DNA of 64,000 nt, taken from contig NC_079876.1 in NCBI RefSeq assembly GCF_029227915.1, positions 22,568,001 to 22,632,000 of the forward strand. The letters are read 5' to 3'. Below, in pieces: positions 31,715-41,356 of this stretch. Below the pieces are notes generated by a model. That model had not been told where the DNA came from, ran no database searches, and saw only the letters and a program-made list of their open reading frames with translations. Origin of the DNA: Hydractinia symbiolongicarpus. Its lineage: Eukaryota > Cnidaria > Hydrozoa > Anthoathecata > Hydractiniidae. Every line of letters starts with the position of its first letter. Within the stretch, counting starts at the first letter, position 1. The position numbers and the translations under genes were made by a program.

Positions 31715-32335
31715 CTAATGCATGAATTCATTGTCATCATCCAAATCATCATCCGAATTCAAGTAGAGGGTTGGCTCGAATTCCTCGATTTCATACTTGC
31801 ATTCTTCCAGTGTAATCTGCATATAATGTTTTGAACCATTCTTGTAAATGCTCGCAAGTTTAAAAATGGCCTGGCACCTGCAGCTTTTCTTTAAAAGGAC
31901 TTCCTTGGGATTGAAAGCCGTTCTTATCTTGCCTTCCCCTTCTTTCACTTTTGTGGTAATATATTTACCATTTTTAACAGGTTGGTTATCAAAGTCTACT
32001 CCTTTCAAGGCTTGTATTTTATCCATGATAGTGTTAAACTTCTCCAGCCATCGGGATTTATCGTAGATGTCGAATGACATGGTAAGTGAGTTTTCTTTAT
32101 CGTCATTGTAGCGCGAGGCGCCATTGGAATATAGATCCTTGGGTGTTTTGATCGTTAGATTACTGATCTTGCCATCATTTTTATATCCAATAATAACGCG
32201 TTCATCCCTGCCTTTGTTGGTATTAATTGGATCGCTTAGCACTATATTCTTAATGTTCACATTTTTGATATGTAATGGAGCCTCCTTGGCATAAAAGTCT
32301 TTTGATTTAACAGTATCTGTACCAAATTTAAACAT
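31715..32335 (-). CDS. Unknown acidic-tailed protein (possible ssDNA-binding role)
   Basis: 206 residues from MFKFGTDTVKSKDFYAKEAP. A GTG 45 bases upstream is not a plausible eukaryotic start. It contains VIIGYKNDGKISNLTIKTPK, ILLKKSCRCQAIFKLASIY-type beta-strand pattern and an acidic end (DDDLDDDNEFMH). Intact. Alternating polar/hydrophobic strands and an acidic C-terminal tail recall single-stranded DNA-binding proteins, but no specific motif proves this. It sits between the zinc-ribbon and SAP genes in a tight minus-strand block near the right TIR. Confidence 0.5.
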   Translation of the reverse strand: MFKFGTDTVKSKDFYAKEAPLHIKNVNIKNIVLSDPINTNKGRDERVIIGYKNDGKISNLTIKTPKDLYSNGASRYNDDKENSLTMSFDIYDKSRWLEKFNTIMDKIQALKGVDFDNQPVKNGKYITTKVKEGEGKIRTAFNPKEVLLKKSCRCQAIFKLASIYKNGSKHYMQITLEECKYEIEEFEPTLYLNSDDDLDDDNEFMH

Positions 32336-32364
32336 CCTTTTATTTTGGTAATATTGGGGCTCAA

Positions 32365-32526
32365 CTAGAGTCGGGTACACGGACAGTAGCCGCCGTTATA
32401 TGTGATATACATGTAGTAACAAGGCCAGCACAGCATTTTTCCGTCTATAAGGAGCCTCCGTTGGCATTGCAGGCACCGGTCGTATTCGTCGAGGATCGCT
32501 TCACATTCGTCGCATTGTTCGTTCAT
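32365..32526 (-). CDS. Small zinc-ribbon protein (53 aa)
   Basis: A short intact ORF, missed by length cut-offs. MNEQCDECEAILDEYDRCLQ is followed by CQRRLLIDGKMLCWPCYYMY and ends GGYCPCTRL. Cysteines form CDEC, CLQC, CWPC and CPC pairs, typical of one or two zinc-binding sites. Its stop is 30 bases before the ATG of the next minus-strand gene (32335), so the two are probably co-expressed. It starts close to the right TIR. Function unknown; nucleic-acid binding or a transcription-related role is plausible. Confidence 0.6.
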   Translation of the reverse strand: MNEQCDECEAILDEYDRCLQCQRRLLIDGKMLCWPCYYMYITYNGGYCPCTRL

Positions 32527-32604
32527 CGTTTATTTGTCCCTTTGCCTCTACTCACTGCGCATGCGTTGGTTTTTGGTCATGTCAGCAATATTACTAATAG
32601 CGTG

Positions 32605-32787
32605 TGCGCATGCGTATTGGGATTATCGGGCTTCGGTATTTATCGGATTTATTTTCGGATGACGTCGGATTTTCCGGTTTTGGGAGGTAGGGGCTGGGTT
32701 GGGGGTGGAAGTGGTGGAAGCGGGGTTTTTGGGGGTAAAGGTATCAAAGGAGCCAATTCCTGGGCATATTCACTCCCTACTACTACT
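32605..32787 (-). repeat. Right terminal inverted repeat of Polinton-like element
   Basis: Inverse copy of 15926-16102, ending TACTACTACT at 32787. It contains the G-rich complement of the left C-rich tract. Confidence 0.95.
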
Positions 32788-33507
32788 GGTTAAAATAAAC
32801 AAATTTAATGGAAAATAACTTTTTAAACAAATTTAGTGACTTTAACTGTTTTCGTCAAATATTTTCGGTTGCCAAATTTTTCTTATGTCAATGTACCAAA
32901 ATTACTATAGCTGTCACAAAATTGTAAAAGTGGACCTTGCCTAAATTTATTCTTGCATTTTACCAAAATTAAGAACACAGTAATACAGTGTAACATGCTA
33001 TTTTATATATCCCTTCCTAGCTAGTTATGTAATATTTATATACAATAATTTCTAACGAAAAGTCAAAGCCAGTCATTAGATCATTGAAGTGTGTATTTTA
33101 TTTTCAGTCGATTTCATCTGTGCTCTTTTTTATATAACTAGTTAGCCATACTTTGCAAATAAATCCTTTATTAAATGCCCTTCCACGTTAATCCATGTCA
33201 AACTTGCAGATCCATATATAGCTCGCTAGCTATAGCTTACTGTAAAAAAACTTCCTATAAGTCTTTCTATAGCTAGCTGTAATTTTTATTTCTTCTTGCC
33301 AAAATGTAAATACAAAGCTCGAAAATAATGTTTAAGCATTTCTTAATATTCAAGATGGCTAGTTAAAAAAACAATAGCCGCTCCCCGCGTTTTTAATCCA
33401 CCTAGTGGAAAACCAGCTTAATGCTCTCATTGTTAGATTTTTGTAACATGCAATGACATCAGTTTCTAGCTGTTTTATTGTTTTTATGAGGTCGATCGTT
33501 TGGCGCT
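32788..33507. other. No gene recognised
   Basis: AT-rich flank right of the Polinton-like element. Nothing structured was seen. Confidence 0.5.
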
Positions 33508-33671
33508 TTACTTCTTCGATATTGACAAAAGTGCTTCGATTTTTTCATCCACTGATTTAGTCTTAACAGCCTTCCTTTTCTCGTTTAAGTCTTTGTGTTT
33601 GGATGATGCGTTTAAGCAAACCACACGAAGCCCATCGTCAATATCATAGTTGTGTGTGGAGCTTTCAGTAG
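33508..33671 (-). CDS. Candidate terminal exon of an unidentified gene
   Basis: A minus-strand acceptor (TTACCTTGCAG, ending 33672) is followed by 53 codons: TESSTHNYDIDDGLRVVCLN then ASSKHKDLNEKRKAVKTKSV and DEKIEALLSISKK, then TAA (33508-33510). The composition is protein-like and lesion-free, but I do not recognise the family and found no upstream exon. It could be the last exon of a host gene or part of an unrecognised transposon. Confidence 0.35.
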
Positions 33672-34245
33672 CTGCAAGGTAATCACAGAGGCTTGCGCAT
33701 GCGCGAAAAAATCAGAAAAATCGACAGGCAAAAAAATGCAGACTCTGGTAAAGCAAGTCAAATTATGGTTAAAAACCTTCATACTGTTACTACCTAGCAT
33801 CGTTTTACTGATACATGTTCAAATCTGAACTACATGCAAGCTATATTTTAATTTCAAGCCCAAAAGATGCCTCTATTTGAAAATAAAATTTGAAATAGAC
33901 TGGTCCACGGCTTACAGTCTGCCTTATTTTTCCTGTCGATTTGCGTAAAATGTCTGCGGATTATAAACAAAACGCGTCACGACGAAACTCGTTTATATTG
34001 AAGGAGCTTCTAAGTTTTTGACTAACAGATCAGAATTATTATTAAAAGCCCTTTCGATTTGTGCCTGTCCATGACTTAGGGCGAACACAAAGATCATGAC
34101 TTTTCAAAGCGCACCATCTTTCTTGTTACGGTAAAACTATCTTTTAAGAACTTGTCGAAACGGTCATTAACCATACTGTATGATGAAAACTCATCAGCAA
34201 CATGTTTTTACTTCGGTATCAGCAAATGATTAAAACCGGTCTTTT

Positions 34246-34328
34246 CAAGTAGTTATAGACATGGGGGTACGAGGCCAGTTTTAGCAATGCTAAAACTTGC
34301 CTTACACCCCCATGTCTATGACTACTTG
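34246..34328. repeat. 83-bp fold-back element (41-bp arms)
   Basis: The arm 34246-34286 pairs with 34288-34328 around one base with few mismatches (CAAGTAGTTATAGACATGGG ... CCCATGTCTATGACTACTTG). Likely a small palindromic MITE or the end of a foldback element. Confidence 0.85.
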
Positions 34329-34620
34329 TACACCCTTCAGCTTCGCTCTATGACGTCACATGTAAAACAGTGCTCATACCCTCATATGGTGTTTTGGAGA
34401 TATTACAATACACGTATGGCCATTTACGTGTAAAGTGCTATTTTTTGCTATTTGGGAGGGTCTGCAAGTGTATGTTTATGGTGTTAACAAGGGGTGGGGA
34501 TCAAATGTTTTTTAAGCCTGTGTACACCATTGGATGTTTATAATATAGTATACATCGGATGTCTCTCCAATATATGGAATGGAAAAAGTTCAACCGTCTT
34601 ATGTCTCTAATATATGGTAT
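34329..34620. other. Spacer with a short imperfect direct repeat
   Basis: ATGTCTCT-CCAATATATGGAAT is repeated as ATGTCTCTAATATATGGTAT about 45 bases later (34559-34622). No coding region. Confidence 0.5.
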
Positions 34621-35626
34621 AGAAACAGTTCATATGTTGTAATGTCCATACGCATAACTATTTTTGCCATCTTCCAGAATATATCTCTTGTTATCAAAAC
34701 AATTGAGTAATATCGTCTTTATCTCCTAACTTCCCAACATATGATTTTGAGTTCTTGTTTTCGTTTTATGGCATAATTGTTTGTTTTCAAATAATACATT
34801 CCTATAGTCTTCATGTTTGATTATATTTTTGATTATGTTCTTTTTAACACCTTTGGCAGCTTCACCACATTTTTTGTCATATAGCCATACATTTTTGATT
34901 TCAATCCTACAAATTCAACTATCGGAACATCTGCTGCCTCATCTTTCATTTTACCAAAAATCTTCTTATTCGATGTATTATAGAATTGTGATGTTTCACG
35001 GTAATCACTATTGTCAAATTTATCTTTATCATTCCAGAAATCCATATATCCATCATCAGTTGTAATTTCATATGTTAGTGAATCAGTATCTGTGAATAGT
35101 AGTTTTGCATTATTTTTGTATTTTTTTGATATAATTGTAGTGGAAATCGTACATTAATGTTTTGGATAAATCAGGAATACACATTCCTACATATGCAGGT
35201 CTGTTTAGGGTTAATGTCTCCTTAATTCTATGTACAGCCACAAGGTCCTCGTTGAATATTTTTGATGATTCAAAGGTTGGTTTTGAGGTTAATTTCATTA
35301 GTTTGACCTTATTTGTTACAAGTTCTACATTTACACGTTTTCTTATATATTCCATAGTTTTTCCAAATACACTGTTATTCATAAGTTTGAAGAAATTTTT
35401 TTCAAATGCATTCTTACAATAGCTTCTTTTGTTCATTGAAATCAATATATCTTTTCAACCAAGGGCTCTGATCAAATTCCCAAAGACGATGTACTTTTTT
35501 ATTTTTAATCCTAAACCCAAATATAATTGTAGATTTCGATAGTGTAATACGTATTTTCTTTTTTCCCTAATGTTGGTATTAATTTATTTATCATTTACAA
35601 TATTTACAATATTTATTTACAATATA

Positions 35627-35664
35627 GTATATCACATAGTGATATACTATATTGTTCTTGGTTT
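35627..35664. repeat. Perfect AT-rich hairpin within PolB remnant
   Basis: ACAATATAGTATATCAC and GTGATATACTATATTGT flank ATA within the palm-coding region. It could be an insertion of a tiny palindromic element that helped break the frame. Confidence 0.75.
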
Positions 35665-38020
35665 TTTTTACAATAGTCTGATAACATATTTTTGGTAACA
35701 TTTATTTTCTCTGGAGCTAGTGGATAATCATTATGTAGATTATGTAGTTCCTTTGGATATTTAAAATAAAATTCAAATATTAACCCTTTTTTACTATCTG
35801 TTTCATTTAGCTAGATCACATTTTTGTATTTCCTTTTCTTTTAACCATCAAAATTCACCAGTTGGTAGATATTGTGACATTCCATAACCGTATAGACTGT
35901 TAGCATCCATTATGTTAGCATACATTAGATACTTTGACGGCATATCCTTATCATAATTGGTAATGTACTTATTATTGGCTTTCCTATATCTGTTGGCAAT
36001 ATATGATACACCTCTTAATCCCTTTTCAATAAATAAAAACATGTCAACATCTGTCATCAATTCAAGTTCTACTTTTGTCATTTTCAGCATTGAATCCCAA
36101 GATAATTCTAGAGATGTATAATAATGGCATGGACCCAATTTATAATATTCTAAACATGTACTTCTAAAGTTTTCAAATATATCTGCCAATAGTATAACAT
36201 CAGATTTTAGATATAGGTCATGGTAATCTCTCATTGTTTTCAATTCAAACTTCTTCCAAACCCTTTTAGCATGTTTGTATTGCTCATCGGTGATATATTC
36301 ATCAATTAGTAGACTGTAAAAATCTCTTTGATATGGTAATTGTGTCTCATCAAATTTCTCAAATGAATCCATATAATCGTAGAGATATACACCTTTTTTA
36401 GTCATTAGTTCAAATTTCTTTTTATCATCAAATTTCTCTTTCGTATATTTAAATGATGTTTTTGGAAGGTTATCTGCTAAACTAGAACTCATAAATTGGA
36501 AACTATCAATAAATTTGAACTGACTACCTAACATTAATGCCATATATTTTTCCATATTGTTTGGAATTACGTTGATGTCCATTTCTTTGAGTTCTCCCCA
36601 TTTATTTTTATACGAATGTTTTTTAACGATTTTACCAATCTGTTGCATAATAAAATGGCTATCATATCCTCTCAAATTATGGAAAACTACGGGTACTTTG
36701 TCTGTTAATCTATAACTTAAATTACAATCATTATGTGCTGATCCTCTATATCTACCTGTTACATGGCAATGATCTCTAACTTTAATATCTGTCTCAATAT
36801 ATTTTTGATTACATATGTGGCAACTATCTGCTGTTTTGAAGTTTTCGATGTCGGTTTTTGACATTATCATATCCTGTTTAAAATTTTTATATTTAATGTA
36901 ATTACAATATTTAGCTTCCTTTTTCATTTCTTCCATAAATTTTTATACTGCATCTGGACCCCTATATATTCTTAGTGGTTTGCTATATTTGTCATCATAT
37001 CTACATACCACCTTATAACAATATCCACAATCCACATGTTTCTGGTATGTTTCTGTGTATGATTTACTGTTTTTAGGTGCACATCCATGTACTTTCTCAG
37101 TGATGGCTTCAGAATCTGCATATATTACAAATGATGCCTCTAATTGTTTATGGTAGTTTTGGAATTTTAATGTGTTCTCACCCTCGTTTGGCTTATTTAT
37201 GGCTTGTTTACCATTTATCACCATACAAATTTCAATATGATTGTCCAATATTTTTTTAGTAGAGAAACATTATAGACAGTACATACAAAAGTGTTTTCTT
37301 TTCCTATGTTTTGTTTTATTGTACATGAAGCTGTTGAAATCATTATGTTTGTGTTCATCCTCTGTTATTAATAGTAGGAACATGCTATTGTCATATTTCT
37401 CTTTTGATACATATATTGGATATGGTTGTTTATCCTCATAGCCGAATACATTTACTCTGATATTGTTCTGTTTTTCAATTTTATTATACTGTTTAGTGGT
37501 TACAGGAAATTCAATTCTATTTGTTAAAATGCCTGGTATGGCACCATCTAAAACATTCGTTATTCTTATTTTGCATATTGATTAGTCCCTTTGAACTATT
37601 TCTTAATTCTTTGGGTAGTTCTATGTAACTTGATCCGTTTAGTGGATCATATAATGTTAAATTCAAAAAATGTGAATTTACTGATTCAATAGTGCATCCA
37701 GATCCTTTAGAAATCTATTGATTTAAAAGATTTATTATTTGCTGAGATGATAGATTTATAGCATAACGGATGTCATTTTCATTTGTGACGGTGTATACTC
37801 TATTTTTAAAGTATGCAGTTTTAAACACCATATCACTTGCATTACGCGGTCTTACAAATGTTATTTTTAATTCTTACACATATTTGAAACCTTTTAATTT
37901 CAATTCTCTATTTAAAATACCAGATATATTATTTCTTGTGGATTCTAATTGTTTTAATGGATCCATATTATCTTTAATTCTAACCTCAAATAATTTAGTT
38001 GCCATCTGAAATGCACTATC

Positions 38021-38165
38021 AAGTTGTATTATGATGGGTGCTGGTATTGGTTTTATGGGTCTGGGGATTGGTGTTGGTTTTATGGGTCTACGTGCTGGTA
38101 CATGTTTAGTGGGTCTGGGTGCGGGTGTTGGTTTTATTGGTCTGGGGATTGTTGTTGGCTTGTAG
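38021..38165 (-). repeat. Minisatellite encoding Pro-rich PRPIKPTP repeats
   Basis: About six 24-bp units (GGTTTTATGGGTCTGGGGAT on the plus strand) encode PRPIKPTPxPRP repeats in the N-terminal linker of the second PolB. Confidence 0.8.
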
Positions 38166-38497
38166 GGTTTTATCTTACCCTGCTTCAAAAGTTTTTTATA
38201 CATTGGACCATCTATCTTGATCCATTTCTTCGTCTCTAGATTTTTAATATATCGAGATTTCTCATCAGTGGTTTTATTACCACGTATTAAATTAATTAAC
38301 TGAGCCTTGCTTAGTTTTTTGAGATCTCTCTCACTCATCATTATATTAGGCTTGGAAATTATTTGATTCATTATATGATTAGATATTGGTATTTCTTTAA
38401 GTGTTTTTTCTTAAATCCCCCATATCCCAACACTTAACATCTCTTTAAGTGTTTTACGTCATTTCAAATAACTGAAATACGATACTTATAATAACAA

Positions 38498-38677
38498 CTA
38501 TACGCGCTCATTCTTATTCAAACGCCTGTCATATAGTAATCTCTTATAATTTTCTTTTATTATTTTCACGATTCTGTTTTTATTTACCTGGTGCTTATTT
38601 GTTTGTACATGTTGAAGCCTCCTATTTGATTTATAATTTATACCACTTTTACAGATTGGACAATACCAGTCACTCAT
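38498..38677 (-). CDS. Small C2H2 zinc-finger protein (59 aa)
   Basis: A short intact ORF upstream of the second PolB. It reads MSDWYCPICKSGINYKSNRR, then LQHVQTNKHQVNKNRIVKII and ends NKNERV. CPIC and the later H-x5-H (HVQTNKH) fit a single C2H2 finger. It is followed by a basic helix. Same strand as, and ~130 bases upstream of, the PolB start, so it probably belongs to the same element. Function unknown, presumably DNA or RNA binding. Confidence 0.55.
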   Translation of the reverse strand: MSDWYCPICKSGINYKSNRRLQHVQTNKHQVNKNRIVKIIKENYKRLLYDRRLNKNERV

Positions 38678-38778
38678 CTCTTATAATAACTAGTCGAAAA
38701 GAACTCTTTATTTAGTAATTATATGTATGGAAAAATTTAATTTATTACACAGAATGAAGAGAATACAAATATAATGAA

Positions 38779-39391
38779 CTAGTCGATAAGGCCCGTGGAG
38801 AAATCCACTTAGTCAGAAGGACAATGGAAAATAGGTTGTTTTAGATGTTTTGATGAAGACAGCAACCCATCCACAAAAAAATAAATTAGAACCTTCTTTC
38901 CACGTTGCCTCTATTGTATAGAGCTTAAAACGCTGGTCAAGAAAATGTATATGATCATGTACTTTTGATGAACGGTTAATAAGATATAAGACTTGGAAAA
39001 TTGTGCTGACGTCAGCAAAGTCCCTAATAAAAGTACTAAAAAAATATTTTTTAGGAAATTTGTATACCTGTTGTCTTCATTCTATAGATCTTGAAACGCT
39101 GATCAAGAAAATGTATAGGATCATGTACTTTTGACAAACGGTTGCAGAGATATTGGGGTTTCAAGGTTTTTTGATGACTTCATTAACCCGTTAATTCTGA
39201 AACGGATTCAGGGACCCAGGTCTGGAAAACTTACCCAAATTGGTCCCAGGTGGTCTTTAGTTACCTACGCGGTAAAGAATCATTGACGATTTTTTTGTGG
39301 AGGGGTTTCTGACGTCATCAAAATTCAAATAAGGCTTCTTTTTCATTTTTATACTGCCTCAGTGGATTTTTCCACGGGCCTTATCGACTAG
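38779..39391. mobile_element. Helitron-like segment with 3' termini on both sides
   Basis: The right side ends GTGGATTTTTCCACGGGCC then TTATCGACTAG. This is a GTGGA/TCCAC hairpin followed 12 bases later by CTAG, the Helitron 3' signature (hairpin plus CTRR). The left side starts with the reverse complement of the same end (CTAGTCGATAAGGCCCGTGG). The interior matches, in antisense, the units of the array at 61948-64000 (GATCAAGAAAATGTATAGGA and the ACAAACGGTTGCAGAGATAT block). No 5' TC terminus was found. It looks like two copies joined through their 5' parts, or a copy acquiring a second 3' end. Confidence 0.65.
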
Positions 39392-39550
39392 CCTCTATAA
39401 AAATAGCCATTTTAGTTTTTAAAGGTTACCTCCCGAGCAAAAACAAGTTGCCTTAAAATGATCCATAATAACACGTTATTTGACAAAAAAACAATATTAG
39501 GACCAACAATGAGTATGTTTATTATTTTTTATTGACAATATATTTCGGAT

Positions 39551-40790
39551 TTTTTTAATTTTTTTTGTTGAGGAATTGATATTGCACTCCTTTACAACAG
39601 ATAACCACAATCAAGTTTCAAAATGGTTATCGCTTGATGAAGCCATAAATGATTGCACCGAGCTTTTATTTTCTGGTAAATACGAACAGCCTCCTGTAGA
39701 TAAAGAAACCTTTAAAACCTTAGTCTCTTTGTGCAGTCGTGACGTAGTTTTATTATCACACGATGGTTATTACAAGCAAATCGATGGCTTAGCTATGGGC
39801 AGCCCACCAGCTCCACTTCTCGCTAATGGTTGGCTAAGCAAGTTTGACTCTATCCTCAAAGACGATGCTGTACTGTATTCAAGGTATATGGATGATGTTT
39901 TGAGAAAAATAGAACGTAATAGAATTGACGAAAAACTTCTACAAATTAACGACCTGCATCCGTCACTCAAATTTACCATTGAAAAAGAAGGGAAGAATAC
40001 GTCTATACCTTTTCTGGATATGTTAATTATTCGTTCAAATAACAATTTATCATCGACATGGTACATGAAAGCTACCGATACAGGCCTGACGATGAACTTT
40101 CATTCACTGGCGCCACGGAAATATAAACGGTCAGTCGTATCCGGCCTAGTTCATCGAATACATCGAGCGTGTAGCACATGGTCGAATTTTCACCAAAGTC
40201 TAGAAAAAGGTAAAACTGTTCTTGAGAAAAATCAATATCCGAAAGCTTTCTATGACCCGATAATTAAAAGTACGATATCTAAGATTATGGAAAATAATGA
40301 TAACGAGAATCCTGATGAAGAAAACGAGAAAGAAGAGTCTGAAGAGAAGATGATTTTCATTCAATATCGTGGGCGAGTTTCGGAGAAATTTGAAACTTCT
40401 ATGAGAAAGTTGAATATACCGTGTAAAATTATTTTCACATTGAAAAAGTTGAAAAGTTCTCTGCCTCCATTGAAACCTGTAATTGAAAAATTTTTCAAAA
40501 GTTGTTTGGTATACAAAATAGAATGTCCACGATGCAACTCGTGCTATGTCGGACAGACGAGCCGACATTTAATCAAACGACTTAAGGAACATAAAAGAAC
40601 TGGTCCGGTGGGAAAGCATTTCGACGATTGCAATAATCTTTTAACAATGGAAAATGTATCAATTTTATGTTCATCAACACGGAACGTTTATCATTTAATG
40701 ACTCTTGAGACGTTAATGATCAATTACATCAAACCGGTTTTAAATACAAAAGACGAATATAGAAGCAGAGCATTGGTAATAAAAATTTAA
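39551..40790 (+). CDS. Penelope-type reverse transcriptase with GIY-YIG endonuclease (N-terminally truncated)
   Basis: A continuous frame through 40788-40790 (TAA) with no lesion. It has no ATG near its beginning, and the fingers and early palm are missing. RT motifs: YYKQIDGLAMGSPPAPLLAN, then LYSRYMDDVLRK (catalytic YMDD) and SIPFLDMLI. A linker rich in Glu and Lys follows. The C-terminal GIY-YIG domain has YKIECPRCNSCYVGQTSRHL and IKRLKEHKRTG, preceded by the Cys pair typical of PLEs. The RT copies PLE RNA by target-primed reverse transcription with the endonuclease cutting DNA. Truncation suggests a dead-on-arrival copy, but the ORF is otherwise open. Confidence 0.85.
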
Positions 40791-40939
40791 TTACCTTACT
40801 CTCTTCTAAACTCGTTTTGTTTTTAGATTTTCTTGTAAATTTGATTTGTTGTAGTGTGAGGTGTAGTTTATGTATGATATGTTGAATAATTTTATACTTG
40901 TTTTTAACTGTTTTTAACATTATTTATTTGCTTTTAGAC

Positions 40940-40975
40940 CTGATGATGGATAATGTTTATCCGAAATATATTGTC
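40940..40975 (+). ncRNA. Candidate (degenerate) hammerhead ribozyme motif of the PLE
   Basis: The core CTGATGA is followed by a 6-bp stem (GGATAA/TTATCC, loop TGT), then GAAA, a possible 2-bp stem III with triloop, and GTC, the preferred cleavage triplet. Penelope-like elements are known to carry minimal hammerheads at their termini. One extra T sits before stem II, and no convincing stem I is visible, so activity is doubtful. Confidence 0.45.
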
Positions 40976-41356
40976 AATAAAAAATAATAAACATACTCAT
41001 TGTTGGTCCTAATATTGGTATTTTATCGTGAAGCCACAATGTTTTTATCTTATTCGTGATTTTCACTATATTTACAGATTAAAGGAGTACCATTGGAAAA
41101 TAAATTGACTTACTGCTGTTTAGCTCCCTCTCCAACCCTCTAGCCACGCGGGCATTATGAAAACGATAAAACTGCTTATATCAGCAATGCTATGTCATCA
41201 CGAGATAAGCAACTGACCAGAACGTAAATTGTACTAAACATTATGCAGACTTTTTACTTCCCCCTTCCTGCATTACCAAGTGAAATCTAAAAGCATGCAG
41301 AAGCAAAAACCTATTTTTAAGAAATTAATAAGTATATCAACACGTGTGTGAATGAG

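Larger units (their letters stand above)
15926..32787. mobile_element. Polinton/Maverick-like element (16.9 kb)
   Basis: Bounded by long terminal inverted repeats (15926-16102 and 32605-32787) starting AGTAGTAGTAGGGAG. The interior encodes protein-primed PolB, a double-jelly-roll major capsid, a minor capsid (penton-like), membrane proteins and DNA-binding proteins, which defines the Polinton/Maverick or adintovirus-like class. It is visibly more GC-rich than its flanks. Most genes carry frameshifts or stops, and a LINE interrupts the polymerase. Unlike typical members, no retroviral-type integrase, FtsK/HerA packaging ATPase or adenovirus-like protease was recognised. Immediate flanks (TACTGT left, GGTTAA right) do not form the usual 6-bp duplication. 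Confidence 0.9.
34625..38371 (-). pseudogene. Second protein-primed PolB, different lineage, broken
   Basis: Minus strand. 38371-37874 is the N-terminus: a SAP-like helix (SERDLKKLSKAQLINLIRG) and a Pro-rich repeat region (PRPIKPTPAP units). Broken frames to 37250 contain a CMYC finger. 37248-36943 carries the exonuclease block FVIYADSEA. 36936-35848 is one long frame with an EndoVII-like zinc insertion (CHICNQKY...DHCHVTGRYRGSAHNDCN), VFHNLRGYDSHFIMQ and DANSLYGYGMSQYLP (motif A). 35445-35110 has NNSVFGKTMEYIRKR (motif B), near 35085 LLFTDTDSLTYEI (motif C), and near 34640 RYILEDGKNSYAYGHY. It is unlike the PolB at 16-25 kb in sequence, base composition and architecture. Several frameshifts make it a fossil. 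No capsid genes accompany it. Confidence 0.85.
39492..41017 (+). mobile_element. Penelope-like element, 5'-truncated, with 59-bp inverted termini
   Basis: Contains an RT plus GIY-YIG ORF. The 59 bases at 39492-39550 are repeated in inverse orientation at 40959-41017 (CAATATTAGGACCAACAATG ... CATTGTTGGTCCTAATATTG). Inverted terminal copies are a known configuration of Penelope-like elements. It lies just inside the left TIR of the Kolobok element, so it is younger than that insertion. Confidence 0.85.
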
